Part shown: positions 37,441 through 48,869 of the stretch, in pieces
Position numbering within the stretch: position 1 is the stretch's first letter
Layout of the letters: each line of letters opens with the position of its first letter
From: Acestrorhynchus altus
Taxonomy: Eukaryota; Chordata; Actinopteri; Characiformes; Acestrorhynchidae
NCBI GenBank assembly: GCA_034509495.1
Contig: CM067521.1
Span: 21,562,687 to 21,626,686, forward strand
Direction: 5' to 3'
DNA: 64,000 nucleotides
The notes under the pieces: generated by a model
Database searches by the model: none
What the model was told of the DNA's origin: nothing
What the model saw: the letters and a program-made list of their open reading frames with translations, nothing else
Made by a program: the position numbers and the translations under genes

Positions 37441-38999
37441 ACAAAAGTGCTTTGCTGTTACTCACATATCCTTAGCTAGTAGACAAAAATGAGGTAAAAT
37501 AAAAAAATTCACAGTTTGAAATATTAATAGGAGCTCTTTTAATGCTTAAAATGCCCCCTGTTAAAAGATAAAATCCCTTCAACAAAAAGAGCCAATCATC
37601 CTGCTGGTTATGCCGTTGGAGAAGGTGATATTGTGGCACTAGTAGGGGGAAAGTAAAGCACCCCTACAAGACAAGTTATTAAGCACTTTAAAAGCATTAT
37701 TTGACTTGAAATGAGAAAAGAACATTAATTTAGAATTGAAAATAATTTGTTATTTAATAATCTGTGCATTTTAATGTGAAAACACGTTAAATATTATTAA
37801 AATACACAACTCAACTTGTAATTTGATCTGCTGACAACATACACTGTTGATAGAACTCCTAAAACTACTTCAGTACACAGGATATGGGACTCAATCAAGT
37901 TAGACATTATGATGTTCCGAGCCTTGCCAAGAGGAAATGCACTCTAACTGCATCATTTCAATTAAGTAACCCCACTCTAGAACATGTAGTAAATTTCAAG
38001 GACTAGCATTATACATGCACTAGAGCATAAAGGCCTATCAAATACTAAAGCAGTTCAGCTGTCTGTTTAATGAATGAAAACATGGGTATCATAAATCCAG
38101 CAAGATCAACAATGAAATTTTTATAACCGAGGTGCAAATTGGTACAAGCATGACGACAAATGGCCTTAGGGTCAAATTCACCTCGGTACGTATCATATAG
38201 GAGGTGGTCAAATATTAATGTCAAGTTATATTTTCAGCTCCCGTGGGACAATCCCGATGACGTGATTTACTGCTTATTGCAAAGAGCCCATATATCCATT
38301 CACAGCTATGTAAATAAAATATTTACAGACTTGTCCCAGTTTTCAAATTAGCCTAGTTCATGTCATCACGTTTTACACATCTATAATTTATCACTTTCAC
38401 ACTTTAATGAGGGGGAAAGAAGTCATTTGTGACTCCTCCAGTATGGATTCAGATGTTTTCAGTAGAACATGCAGAACAGACTCTGATTTGAAGGATCCGA
38501 TTCTTTTATACTCCTAATGTCTCTGCGTTCTGGACCTTCATTTAACAGGTCTATTACGCTGTGCTTCAGTCCCAGAGGTGGAGTGCTTTCTTCTACAGGC
38601 TTCATTTATCTGTGCGATATCTCTTTGTGCAGCTCTCTCACTCTCTCTCTCTCTCTCATTGCACGGTACTCCAGTGCTCTGTGTGAGTGCAGTATGTGGC
38701 ACAGATGGGGTTTGCATGTAATTTGGCTGGTTCTGGCCTCAAAAGCCAACAGCACACATCTGGGACAGTAGTTAAAGCTCCTCAGCATCTGGGACAGTCA
38801 GGTGTGCTGCTGAATGATGGCTGAAATAGCTGCTGCTGCCAAACATGGGATATGAATGGATTATAGAAAAGGACTGTGTGAGGCCTGCAGACCAGAGTTG
38901 GGTTTCCCAAAAGCTTTGTAGCACAATGATGCTCCTTAGATGGTCGCGCGAGCATCACACAGAACTTTCTCTCTCCATGTTACGATGTTCTTCATTCTA
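37441..38999. other. Non-coding stretch, nothing seen
   Basis: AT-rich with a short TC tract at about 38632-38658. No repeat family or coding sequence recognised. Confidence 0.5.
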
Positions 39000-39320
39000 A
39001 GATGCTTTAGGGAAACTGGGCCCAGAACAGTTGTGACGCATGGAAACACACTGACACAATCACCAAACAAAGGACAAAAGGACTGTCCAAGACTGACTGA
39101 AACAAAGGGTCTTAAATAGAGGGACACCATTATACACACCTGGAGCTGGGAAAAGAATGGGCAGGGTTAATAATGAGACACAGATGGGAATGGGTGGGGC
39201 AAGGGCGGAGACAGGACCAAAACAAAAACACAACAGGTGCTCAGAAGCACAAAGACAAAACAAAGACAAGACGTGAGACAGGAGAGTAACAGGACTGATA
39301 CATGACACCTGCAAACATGA
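39000..39320 (-). mobile_element. LTR-like repeat, family F, reverse orientation
   Basis: The reverse complement reads CTCTGTGCTTCTGAGCACC-like and CCCATTCCCATCTGTGTCTC, then AACCCTGCCCATTCTTTTCC and TCTATTTAAGACCCTTTGTT, matching the order of the copy at 37128. The three overlapping minus-strand frames here read this repeat. Confidence 0.5.
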
Positions 39321-39352
39321 TACACATATCAAAACAAACTACAAGACTTATT

Positions 39353-39560
39353 GACCCCTGCATGCTCAACCTGCATACAGACTCTGACTGATCAGTGAGA
39401 GGGGGTGGGGCTAATGATGTCACTGACCCACATATTGGGCTAGAAGGTAGGGGCTGTTTGCTCTCTTTCTTTGCTCACACAGTGAGAATAAAAGTCCTGA
39501 GAAGGGATAATACTGGTACATACATAAATAATAAAAATAATAAAGAACCTGCTGACTAAT
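39353..39560 (-). mobile_element. Family D dispersed repeat, copy 3, reverse orientation
   Basis: The reverse complement gives TGTATGTACCAGTATTATCC, TTCTCAGGACTTTTATTCTC, ACTGTGTGAGCAAAGAAAGA, TGACATCATTAGCCCCACC and TGATCAGTCAGAGTCTGTA, in the order of the copy at 27840. Confidence 0.8.
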
Positions 39561-40301
39561 GTTAAGTATTTTATATAAAAAAAATTTTATGTAAACATGT
39601 TAATTCTTGTATTAATTGCATCACAAGATCAGCCACAGTGAAGTACCAGATGTTGGATCTTAACTGCAGCACTATGTATCGTGAATATAGTTCGATTTAA
39701 TTAGACGTAAATATTGAGTCAATGTCATGGTGCTACGTGTGGGATAAGTATTTGCTGGTGTTTTCTTTTATGTATCTGTGATAAAAGTGTGTGAGTGAAG
39801 GACATCAGGTAAAAATGCAAACCCGTAATCTCCCTCTCACCCTATACAATGCCTTTTTCTGAACATATAAAATACATCTATATGCATCCTTTGATATATA
39901 TTCAAGCCCCCCGACCCCCTAAGGCAACTCAATTTAATTCAAAGCAGACTGTTCTCTACTGGGATCCAAACCCAGCACCATCTCACCTGGCATTTTAAAT
40001 TCGATACAAGAAAATGAACAGGCCCATGAAAAAGCACCAGTCACAGTCCATTTTCTCCTTTCGTGTATCTTCCCCATCGCTCCCGCCCCTTTTCTGTTAA
40101 TCTTATCCCCTCCGTTTGGTCGTCTCTTTCTTGGCCCACTTTTGACTGAACAATGAGGACAATCGGGCGTCCCCCTGAGGGCGGCGCAGGGTGAGTTTAA
40201 ATATCAAAAGGCTACAGGGGACACCAGGCCAGACCCCAAGGAGCAAGTCTTTACCCTGGCCTCCACTGTCCATCTGCTGGCTGTAGGTGAAAAGGAGAGG
40301 G
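39561..40301. other. Non-coding stretch, nothing certain
   Basis: The segment 40130-40290 is more GC-rich and repeat-free, untested for conservation. Confidence 0.45.

Positions 40302-40352
<51 letters not shown>
40302..40352. repeat. (GA)n microsatellite
   Basis: Perfect GA tract of about 48 bases preceded by GGGG. Confidence 0.96.
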
Positions 40353-40353
<1 letters not shown>

Positions 40354-40940
40354 GCGGGGGAAAGTTTGGGCAAGCATGGGTCAGAGACAGTGACAGACTC
40401 TTGTCTCGCGCACATTAACGCTTTCATTTTCCCTCTTATTGTCTAAGCTGGCCTCGCTTGTTGCTGTCAGCTGTCAAGTGATACTGCCCCCCCAACCCCC
40501 CAAAACCACCACGGTTCTAGACAAGCGCACAACCTCACACACGAGTGCACATGCACATACACTTGTTTTAGTATAACGTCACAACATAAAGTCATGCATC
40601 TGTCACGGCTATATAACACTGCTGTCCTGCAAAAACCCCGTATCTCCAAAACAGCAACTTCACTTAACTTTCAAAGGGAAAACACTGTGTTCTAGGACAT
40701 TTTGGAACATTTCTATTAGTCCATTAATCATGCAATTTTGATATGATGTCAGAAACACCTGCCAGATTCACATTAAGTGAAAAGTACATAAATGTAATTA
40801 CAGCTACCATTATGATGTGTGTGGGTTTATGCACCACAAAAAAGGTCAAAATTAATTTTCCAACCTCTCTTCATCCTTTATAATTCAACAGGAGGCTTTT
40901 GTTACTTTGCCTTTAAGACAGATATACTATAAGACAGCTT

Positions 40941-41700
40941 ACTATATGAACAAAAGTATTGGGACACCAGCTCATTCATTGTTTCTATGAAAATCAAGGG
41001 TATTAAAAAAGATTTTATCCTTTTTATCCTTTTATCCTTTTTGGGAGCAACTGTCTCTACTGTCCAGGGAAAGCTTTTTACTAGATCTTGGAGCATAGCT
41101 GTGACAATTCGATTTAATTTATTGAGACAACTGCAGCAGCACAGTGGCTTGATGGATAGCATGCCCTGGGGTTTTGGGTTCAAAGCCCTGTCTGGGTGGA
41201 GTTTCCATGTTCTCCCAGTGTCTGTGTGGGTTTTCGGTGGGGTCTCCAATTTCCTCCCACATTCCAAAGTCATGGATATCAGGTGAATTGACTATGGATT
41301 GGCCCTCTGACCTTGTTTCTTGTAGAGAGTGCGTGATTGGCTTCTTGCTGATGTTTGTTGGCTGAGTGTGATTGCATCCTTGGATAGAAGGGCACTATAT
41401 ACTGTAAGTGTCATTTCATTCATTCATGTAAGAGTCAGAACAGTGGATGTTCACCACCCCACCTCATCCCCCAACTCCCAGACCAAAAAGTAACACAGTT
41501 CCACTGTTCCACAGCTAAATACTGGAGGGGGGGGGGCATTATAACCCTGTTGTCCATGCATGGCTTTGGGCAGGGGTCCAATAGGCTCATGCTTATCTGT
41601 CCTATGTGTATATTTGTACATCTGTGTCATCAGTGGTTACAGCTTAAAGCAGCTGAATGCGTTCATGAGAAGAGTGTCCACAAACATTTGAACATATAGT
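40941..41700 (+). mobile_element. Family B MITE-like element, full length, with nested SINE
   Basis: Begins ACTATATGAACAAAAGTATT plus GGGACACC and ends GAGTGTCCACAAACATTTG plus AACATATAGT, an inverted terminal repeat of about 28 bases. Left-half blocks (CTACTGTCCAGGGAAAGC, TTGGAGCATAGCTGTGAC) and right-half blocks (AACACAGTTCCACTGTTCC, GAATGCGTTCATGAGAAG) are separated by an unrelated 300-base insertion at about 41125-41425. No transposase. No clear target duplication seen. Confidence 0.88.
41125..41425 (+). mobile_element. SINE-like element nested in family B
   Basis: GCACAGTGGCTTGATGGATA then GGGTTCAAAGCCCTGTCTGG: the second holds a perfect pol III B box GGTTCAAAGCC. The body (GGAGTTTCCATGTTCTCCC, GTCTGTGTGGGTTTTCGGTG, TTTCCTCCCACATTCCAAAG) is the reverse complement of sequence at 44545-44835 and 46540-46780. 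The order is that of a common fish dispersed repeat that begins like a tRNA. Confidence 0.75.
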
Positions 41701-43303
41701 GAATGTAAATGACCTCTGTATCATGTCTCAAAAGGAATTCAGACTGAAATACTCTTTAAAATGAATTTGATTTAAAGCGAATAGGCTGGACTACAGAGCT
41801 GTAAGCTAAATAAGAGCATATAATGCAAATGTAAAGTTGGTTCTTGTCACATCACAAAAATAATGAACTTAAAATGGACTGTTTTTACTGCTTTTTTAAA
41901 GAAACTGATAATACGTACTGGTGTGTGAATGGGATGTCCACAATATTGGACCATTTCGGCCAATTAAGCATGTCAACCCTTATATCCCCACTGACCTGGA
42001 GATAATAAATCTGCATAAGCGCATGTAATATCAGTTCTGACGGTGGCTTTGTGTGAGTTTATGCACTAAAACAAAGCATTTCATTTCTGTTATATACATA
42101 ATTCATTCCTGCATGACCATTTTCCAACCTCTCTTCATCCCATTAAAGGCAACAGGCTGCTTTTGTAAATGAGCTCTGCCCTGATTGGCTGTCCTGGACT
42201 CATTCAAAAGGAGTCCAGGCTGAAGCATTTTTAATAAAAGGATAATATGGACTGCGGAGTGAAAGGGATGTCCACAATATAAGACCTGTTAAAAACAATG
42301 ATGTCCTCCCTTATCCCCAGTGACCTTCCCATAGCTGTACTGGGGCAACAGCAAACCTGCAATTTGTTCACATTAGAGAGATGCTCCATTTTGCTACATT
42401 GGTCTGCCAAACCTGAGGTTCACCTAGAGGTAATAACAAAGGCCTCTTTTCAGCATGTGCCCCCCTCCCTGCTGGGGTAGTCTCAGCCTTCTGACCCCTG
42501 TCCTATCACCCCTATTAACACTGCTTGTTATCTACCACTGGCAAGAAGGAACATCCATATCAGTGTGGGGGCAGGGGGGGTGGATCAATGCACAGAGTGA
42601 AAGGAAGTGTGTGTACTGTGGATTTGTAGGGGACTGCAGATGTCAGTGATCAGATAGCTGGCATTGTGTTATCACCGCTGTCGCACACAAATCATGTATG
42701 TCCAAACCAGCAGCTTTGCAGGACTCAGTGTAAAATTTTATTCTGATTGATGTAGGAGCAATTCTATTGGTCCATTCTTCATGAAATTGCAATATAATTT
42801 GAAGAACATCTGCCAAATTCAGATGATCTTGAAAAGTGAAACAATTGAAATGGAAATGGAGTCTCTGCAGTTTCAGGAACGGTAGAGGAAAGGTGGTCTT
42901 GTGCCATCCTTAGCAGAGATCTCTCCACCTGTCCTACATTGCTGTAAGGGACAGGTATTGTATCTTGACCTATGGAGGCTTCATCGTCTGATGCCTGGGC
43001 TGGGTGATTGCGCGGGCCCCTGGGGATGGAAGTGATCTATTACACAAACGTCACACCCATCTAGGTGTTCCGACGTGACAATGCGTCATATCAAATGACT
43101 CCTTCATCACTAATTTGCTCTCAGGAATATCGATTTGCTGGAGGACCAATCAATCTTAATCAGATAGGAAGTCATTCGAGGGAATGGATCTGAACAAGGG
43201 TAATTATTATTGACTATATTAGCAGTTCAGGATATAATATACCGATTATTATACAGATTATTTTAGACCAAACAATAGGAAACAACAGTAATCATGTATA
43301 GCA

Positions 43304-43307
<4 letters not shown>
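41701..43307. other. Non-coding stretch (includes right part of the duplication cluster)
   Basis: Beyond the duplicated modules I see no gene or further repeat. A G-rich run lies at 42568-42580. Confidence 0.5.

Positions 43308-43394
<87 letters not shown>
43308..43394. repeat. (CA)43 microsatellite
   Basis: Perfect CA tract of about 86 bases, the longest CA tract in the window. Confidence 0.97.
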
Positions 43395-43396
<2 letters not shown>

Positions 43397-44544
43397 GCTA
43401 AGTATTCACAGCCTTTACCATGTCACTCAAAATTCACATATCAGAGATTTCAACATTTTTGCAGTCAACAATATTTAAAGCAACTCTAGAACAGAACTGA
43501 AACTGATTCTGTAATGAGTTACATGCGTTTGAACACTGCTGGTAATGGATATTAGTGTCAGCATATGTGCTCCACCCAAACAGTACATTTCTCTGTCATT
43601 TAGTGACTTAGAGACATCTGTCCTTAATGGAGAGCTCAAATGGCCCCAGTTTCAGTCTAGAAACTCTTCACAAAGGTTAAATGGAGCCCTGGGGTCAGAA
43701 ACAGAGCAACAACAAAGACAGAAGAGCTTCTGTGTTACTGATTCCCTGCTATGAACTAAACAATAAATCAAACAGACTCGACAATCAACCACATTAATAA
43801 GTAACGGGTTGAATATTTTGGAGGGTTTCTTGCCTAAAACTGATCTCCATTGACAACACGGACCATAATTAGCTTTATTCGGGTATAAAGTGAGCTCTTA
43901 TCAAAACCTTCATCTACAGACAATGAGCAAGATAAAATTAATATAAAGAAATGAAAACTCAAAATCAAAAAATCCAAAAGCTCAAGTTCAATACTGGGGG
44001 ACTTTCAGAATTGTCTATCACCTTTAACCCTAGACTAGATATGCAGGATATTTAACATGCATTAAAAAGTATTTAAAGGAGACGTCACATGTCAGGATAC
44101 TCAAAATGTTCTTCCTTTGAGATGTAAAAGGCAGGATGGTTCTTTTAAGCCCAAATGTGCCCATCTTTTGATTTTTTGGTGGAAAACCACTAACTATGGA
44201 CTATCCAGTAAGATTATCCAGTGCTCTTGCTACAGTGTTAAAAACAGTGCTAGGTTAGACTAAGATATCTTGGTGACGTAAACCAGCCAATCATTTCTTA
44301 AATAATCCCTTCATAAAAGGAAATCAGGGTGATTAATTTTAAGCAAAAATATTTAGGTTGTAAATAAGTTTATAAAACCAAATCTGAGCATTGTTCTTGC
44401 ATACACTAAAGTCTCGGGCCCTGTGATTTGCGGGACGACACATTTTTGTTGACAAATATTTCTTTAGAATATAACAAAGCAATGAAAAAGGCCTAAAAAT
44501 CACCTAAAAATCTCAATGGGGGAAAAAAGAAAATCAGGGAAATG
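43395..44544. other. Non-coding stretch, nothing seen
   Basis: AT-rich, no repeat family or coding frame recognised. Confidence 0.5.
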
Positions 44545-44835
44545 TTTAACGGAACAATCCAGAGCCCACCTGCAGTCGTCAGGCACAGGGCAGGAATACC
44601 CCCAGACAGGGCATCAGTCTATCCCAGGGTATCATACACAGTCACGCTGACTCCTCGGGGGCAATTTAGCATGGCCAATTCACCAGTTCACCTGTCCTGT
44701 GCATTTTTGGGAGGCAGGAGACAACCTGCACGGACACGGTGAGAACGCACCAAACTCCTCACAGACAGCAATCCAAGCGGCCATCGAACCCACAAGCCCT
44801 GGCCACTGCTGCTGTGTGACACACATAACACCTGA
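44545..44835 (-). mobile_element. SINE-like element, reverse orientation
   Basis: The reverse complement has a B-box-like GTGGGTTCGATGGCC, then GTGAGGAGTTTGGTGCGTTC, GTCCGTGCAGGTTGTCTCC and TGAATTGGCCATGCTAAATT, matching the body of the element nested at 41125. Frames on both strands here are not genes. Confidence 0.75.
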
Positions 44836-45629
44836 GGTGCCACCTTGGATAAAAAAGCAAGCAAAACAGAAATCATTTAAGTAAACAATATTAAATCATG
44901 CAACTGAAATGATATAAGGTCAATATAATAGCATAATAATGTAATTGCACCCTTTTAAAAACAAGTGGTGTCTGCATTATATTTTAAAAGCTGTTTTTTA
45001 AAAACACTTAACGTCAGATTACCTGTTTTCGCGTGATATCAAGGTCATCAAAAAATATTGAGGCCATATCTATATAGTGTACAAACAATAATGCAATTAT
45101 CATGAATCCGAATTTATTGTTCATTTCTGCAAGATTTTCTATTTTTCCACAGCACACCTCCCTAGTCTGATTGCACACACTCCTAAGCACCCTAATCCTG
45201 TCATTAGTCTCATCACCACTCGCACTTTGAGCAAACATACCACCGACAATATTTCCAGTCCTTTTCATGCTTAATTTATGGGCTTAATCTATTACAGCAG
45301 GTCCCCCGAGAGAGCACTGTCCTCCATGCATATGCATGGCCCAGTGATCCGCAGGCCCAGCCCAGGTGCAAAGCTGCTGAGTTCACAGGCCTGGCAGAGT
45401 CCCGGGGGGACAGAAGGGCATCATGTGGTCCATCCTCAAAGACCTGGGCAAGAACACTGAAGCTACAGATGTGTGGGGCAGCTGTGTGGGTGGCCGGATG
45501 AACTGTGGCATTTCACAGATCTGCTATTCAGTAAGAAAGAGACTAAAGCACCAAGACCAAAGCTGCCTTTAGACTGACCGGTCTGTCTGAGCTCCTCCCA
45601 TATATACATCGTTTCACTTAGGGGCAATC
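44836..45629. other. Non-coding stretch, nothing certain
   Basis: A less AT-rich segment at 45290-45540 has a plus-strand frame reading KGIMWSILKDLGKNTEATDV, open for about 50 codons; I recognise no protein in it. The 84-residue minus frame at 45014-45268 also has no domain. Confidence 0.4.
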
Positions 45630-46255
45630 TGGTATACCACAGCAACAACATAACAGCTGGCTAGCAACCCTGTAGTAATCACTTGGAATACCATAGCAAC
45701 TACTTAGCAATCACTGAAAAAGCATAGCAACCACCTGGCTCATAATTAAAACAAAATACCACAGCAACTGGAAGAGCACTTGGAACAGCATAGGACATTC
45801 TTGGTATACCATAGTAACATGCATATCAACCCCAAAACCTCAATTACCATAGCAACTGTTTAACCGAGACAACTTGAACCATCTATTATACTATGGTAAC
45901 TGTTTGAGAACCATAATAATCACTTTAATTAATGTAGTAGTTGCTTAGCAACAGCACAGCAACCACTTGAAAAAGTATAGTAACCACATAGCAAACAAGC
46001 AGGAACCGCTTAGCATACAAACTGCTTAGCAACAGCATAGCAACCATTTGAAAAAAACATAGCAACTGTATAGAAGACCTTAGTATACTGTAGTACTAAA
46101 TGTAGTACTGTTAAGCAACTACCTGACAACCACTTGCAACTATTTTGTGAAAGCATAGCAACCACGGGGAAAAATTAATAAAATAAACATTGCACATGTG
46201 TAGCAGGCCCCAAACAAATCCTGGAATACCACAGCAACCACATAGCAATCACTTG
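45630..46255. repeat. CATAGCAAC-type degenerate minisatellite, copy 2
   Basis: Words such as ACCATAGCAACTAC, CTTAGCAACAGCATAGCAAC and ACCACTTGAAAAAG recur about every 20-24 bases over 620 bases. The core CCATAGCAAC is the reverse of GTTGCTATGG. The array continues up to the LINE fragment at 46256. Confidence 0.9.
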
Positions 46256-46486
46256 GAGATGGTTTGGACATGTATTGAGGAGGAATAGTGGATATTGGAC
46301 AAAGAATGTTAGAGATGGAGCTGCCGGGGAGAAGGAGAAGAGGAAGGCCTCAGAGAAGGTTTATGGATGTAGTGAAGGTGCACATGAAGATGGTTGGTGT
46401 AACAGTAGAGGAGGCAGGGAATAGGGCAAGATGGAGGCAGATGATCTGTTATGGGGAGCAGCCGAAAGAAGAAGAAGAAGAAGAAG
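46256..46486 (+). pseudogene. 5'-truncated LINE: C-terminal reverse-transcriptase ORF tail
   Basis: Starting at 46260 one frame reads WFGHVLRRNSGYW, then after a one-base shift the next reads RMLEMELPGRRRRGRPQRRF, MDVVKVHMKMVGVTVEEA and RARWRQMICYGEQPK. This is the conserved C-terminal tail of an endonuclease/reverse-transcriptase ORF of a non-LTR retrotransposon (the WYGHVLRR ... GRPKRRFMDVVK ... WRQMI type). It ends in a GAA repeat tail at 46467-46486, typical of LINE 3' ends. About 230 bases survive, so it is a dead, severely 5'-truncated insertion, and it starts exactly at the edge of the CATAGCAAC minisatellite. Confidence 0.88.
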
Positions 46487-46539
46487 TGCCTTTCTCGAAG
46501 CTAGAGGGCCCTTTATAATTGACACTCTTCGCAATCACA

Positions 46540-46780
46540 TGCAGCACTCAACACACCGGCAATACTCTCTACTTAGTGGACCAAACTAGGGGGGTTCACC
46601 CAGGACAGAATGCCAATCCAAACCTGATCTCCATGATTTCAGACTGTTGGAGGAACCCAGAATGCCTTGAAGAAACCCATTCAGGCACAAGGAGAACACA
46701 TCCAAATAGGGACTTGAACCCAAGACCCTGGCGCTGGGAGGTGAACTCCACAGTAACCTTCTCAAATGTAGCAAAAAGGA
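46540..46780 (-). mobile_element. SINE-like element, degenerate, reverse orientation
   Basis: GGAGAACACATCCAAATAGG, GACTTGAACCCAAGACCCTG and the GAGGAACCCAGAATGC region follow the reverse order of the 41125 element; the B box corresponds to GGGTTCAAGTCCC on the minus strand. Confidence 0.65.
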
Positions 46781-47540
46781 GTTGCTTTCACACAACTAAT
46801 GCAAACACTGGGAATAGGAGTGATAGTAACGGAGGGCGGGTGTAATTTATGCAAATCTTAGGGATCCAGCACCTTCAGTGTTTGGCCCCCTAATTACAAC
46901 CCAGTTACACTGAACCAGAGGGGAATATGCCACGCTGGAAGATCTCAGGCTTAACTGGCAGCCATACTGACATTTACTGACCTTAACATCCATTTTATTA
47001 CACGGTGAATTACACCGGAATAAATGAGCAACACTAACCTGGTATACAAACGCAAATCTACTCTGGTCTAGTCAAGTCTTAGTATCTGTAGTTCATTCAA
47101 AACTTGTGGGAACAGGTCAGTTATTACGGCATGGAGGAGAACGCCCCATAACAAAGAACGCCCTTCACCACACTAAGCCTTCACCTTGCTTTGATACTGC
47201 ACATCAAAAACACACAGCTACTAATGTCAAGAGACCAACATCACTGTTGTTTGCTCTTTTATGGTTTTGCGAAAGGTAGAGGTGAACCTGACTCGGATCA
47301 AAGAATATGCCGATGAGAGCATAAGGCAGAAGACGAGGACACTGCTGACAGACACTAAATAACACACTTAAGAGGTAAAACTGCACCAACATTAGTAGTG
47401 GTAGAGCGCAGAAACCCTGTGCACTACCATTACCAATGTACATGCAGCTGAATGTAATTTTAATGTTCAGATCCAGCAATGCAGCTGTTTTCAGCCAGTG
47501 GTATAGAACATATCAATATATAGTATTGAGGTTAAGGCTG

Positions 47541-47542
<2 letters not shown>
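46781..47542. other. Non-coding stretch, nothing seen
   Basis: No repeat family or coding sequence recognised. Confidence 0.5.

Positions 47543-47600
<58 letters not shown>
47543..47600. repeat. (TA)29 microsatellite
   Basis: Perfect AT dinucleotide tract of about 58 bases, preceded by AAGGCTGCAC, the start of a GGCTGCAC-ended element, so it may have grown inside such an element. CAGCTGCACATTGCAATGAT at about 47773 may be part of the same element. Confidence 0.95.
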
Positions 47601-47603
<3 letters not shown>

Positions 47604-48135
47604 TTTTGATTTGCAATGTCAAACATAGCATGATATTAATATACTCTGTATATTGAATTTAAATTTAATAAATTATGTAATTTAATATCATTTAATCTGC
47701 ATATATAATTGAAAATGAGAACATCTATGACTTAATTTGCCTTTATGTTATCTTGCACATCCTGCGATACGACAGCTGCACATTGCAATGATAATGAAAC
47801 AATATATTCTGCAGATTTTATTGCAGTTTTATCTTTTGCATTACTGTTACTGTTGTAAACTTTCCTTTTACTCAGATTTCATGAACATCATGTGTTTTGT
47901 TTTGTTTTTTTGTTTGTTTTTACTGACAGTTTTTCCTAAAATCTGTTCAAATTGTGATCTGTATCATACAGCCAGGTTCTAACCAATAAAATGCCTTACT
48001 TTCAACCCAGTTAATCACACAACAGTTATGAAATCCTCAGAAGAGCATTCCAGAGCTGACCAAAACTAATAATTTACAGCCCTTTTCGATTCAGAGATAT
48101 TAAAATATTCAGACATATTTTCCAATGTCCAACAC
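47601..48135. other. AT-rich stretch, probable transposon debris
   Basis: Apart from the possible GGCTGCAC element remains, nothing is identified. Confidence 0.4.
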
Positions 48136-48312
48136 CTCTTTAGCAGTCTTGTCTAGAGTCCTATTTTTGAGTCCTATTCTACTGGCAGCATTTCTATACA
48201 GACAGGCAACCTTGTGCATTTGCACATCTGTGTCAGCAATGGGTGCAACTTAAAGTAGCTGAATGCATTCATCAGAAAGGGTGTCCACAAACATTTGGAC
48301 ACATAGTACATT
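48136..48312 (+). mobile_element. Family B MITE-like element, right end
   Basis: GAGTCCTATTCTACTGGCAG, TGCACATCTGTGTCAGCAAT, GAATGCATTCATCAGAAAGG and GTGTCCACAAACATTTGGAC followed by ACATAGT: the right half with its terminal repeat. Confidence 0.85.
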
Positions 48313-48869
48313 TCAGGGTAAAGTCTCTAAAAGTCTGCTGAAAAAAAGCTGGATGCTTATTGATGAGCGCCCTCTTGTGGATTTAGGACACTACAGTTCT
48401 GTTAACATAACTGCTGATGGTTTACTGCAGAATATGGCTTATTATTCTGGGATGTCTCATCTCTAACCACACTTACAACATGTGTAGCTGTAAAATGTCA
48501 CAGATTCTCTGGGCCTTCACAGGTTTTTTCTCACGTGTCCCATATATCTACATCTACATCTGTCAGACAAAACTGGACTTACATTCATGCCATCAGTGCC
48601 ACAGAAGCTGAAGAGCCTGGTGGTGAAGACCAGCCCCCAAGAACACAGCACTTTCCAATGCAGTTAACTATTTATTCCTGCAGTGTTGTCTGTGGTACAC
48701 ACCATAAAGATCAATATAACCTAACATACTCAACACACTGTTCCAAACCGAACAACTAGACTGCTTTCCATGCAGACCACTGAACAGTGAGTCACTGCTG
48801 ACTGTAATGCAGTCATGTTCAGTAATGGTCAGGTTCAGGAAATGGTCTCTGAAATGGTATTAAATGGCC
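48313..48869. other. Non-coding stretch, nothing seen
   Basis: Short frames only. No recognised repeat. Confidence 0.45.

Larger units (their letters stand above)
40680..42870. repeat. Cluster of diverged local duplications
   Basis: Several modules occur twice. TTCTATTAGTCCATTAATCA with CACCTGCCAGATTCACATTA (40715-40775) recurs as TTCTATTGGTCCATTCTTCA with CATCTGCCAAATTCAGATGA (42762-42830). CCAACCTCTCTTCATCC lies at about 40860 and 42125. GGGATGTCCACAATAT lies at about 41932 and 42267. A family B element with a nested SINE sits between them. The relationship (segmental duplication or dispersed repeat) is unresolved. Confidence 0.6.

Noticed and set aside
37128..39320. A complete endogenous retroelement between two LTRs
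   Set aside because: The two LTR-like blocks are in opposite orientation and no gag, protease, reverse transcriptase or integrase sequence lies between them.
45290..45540. Frame with KGIMWSILKDLGKNTEATDV as part of an exon or processed pseudogene
   Set aside because: It looked protein-like at first, but I recognise no family and see no flanking splice sites. A protein search would settle it.
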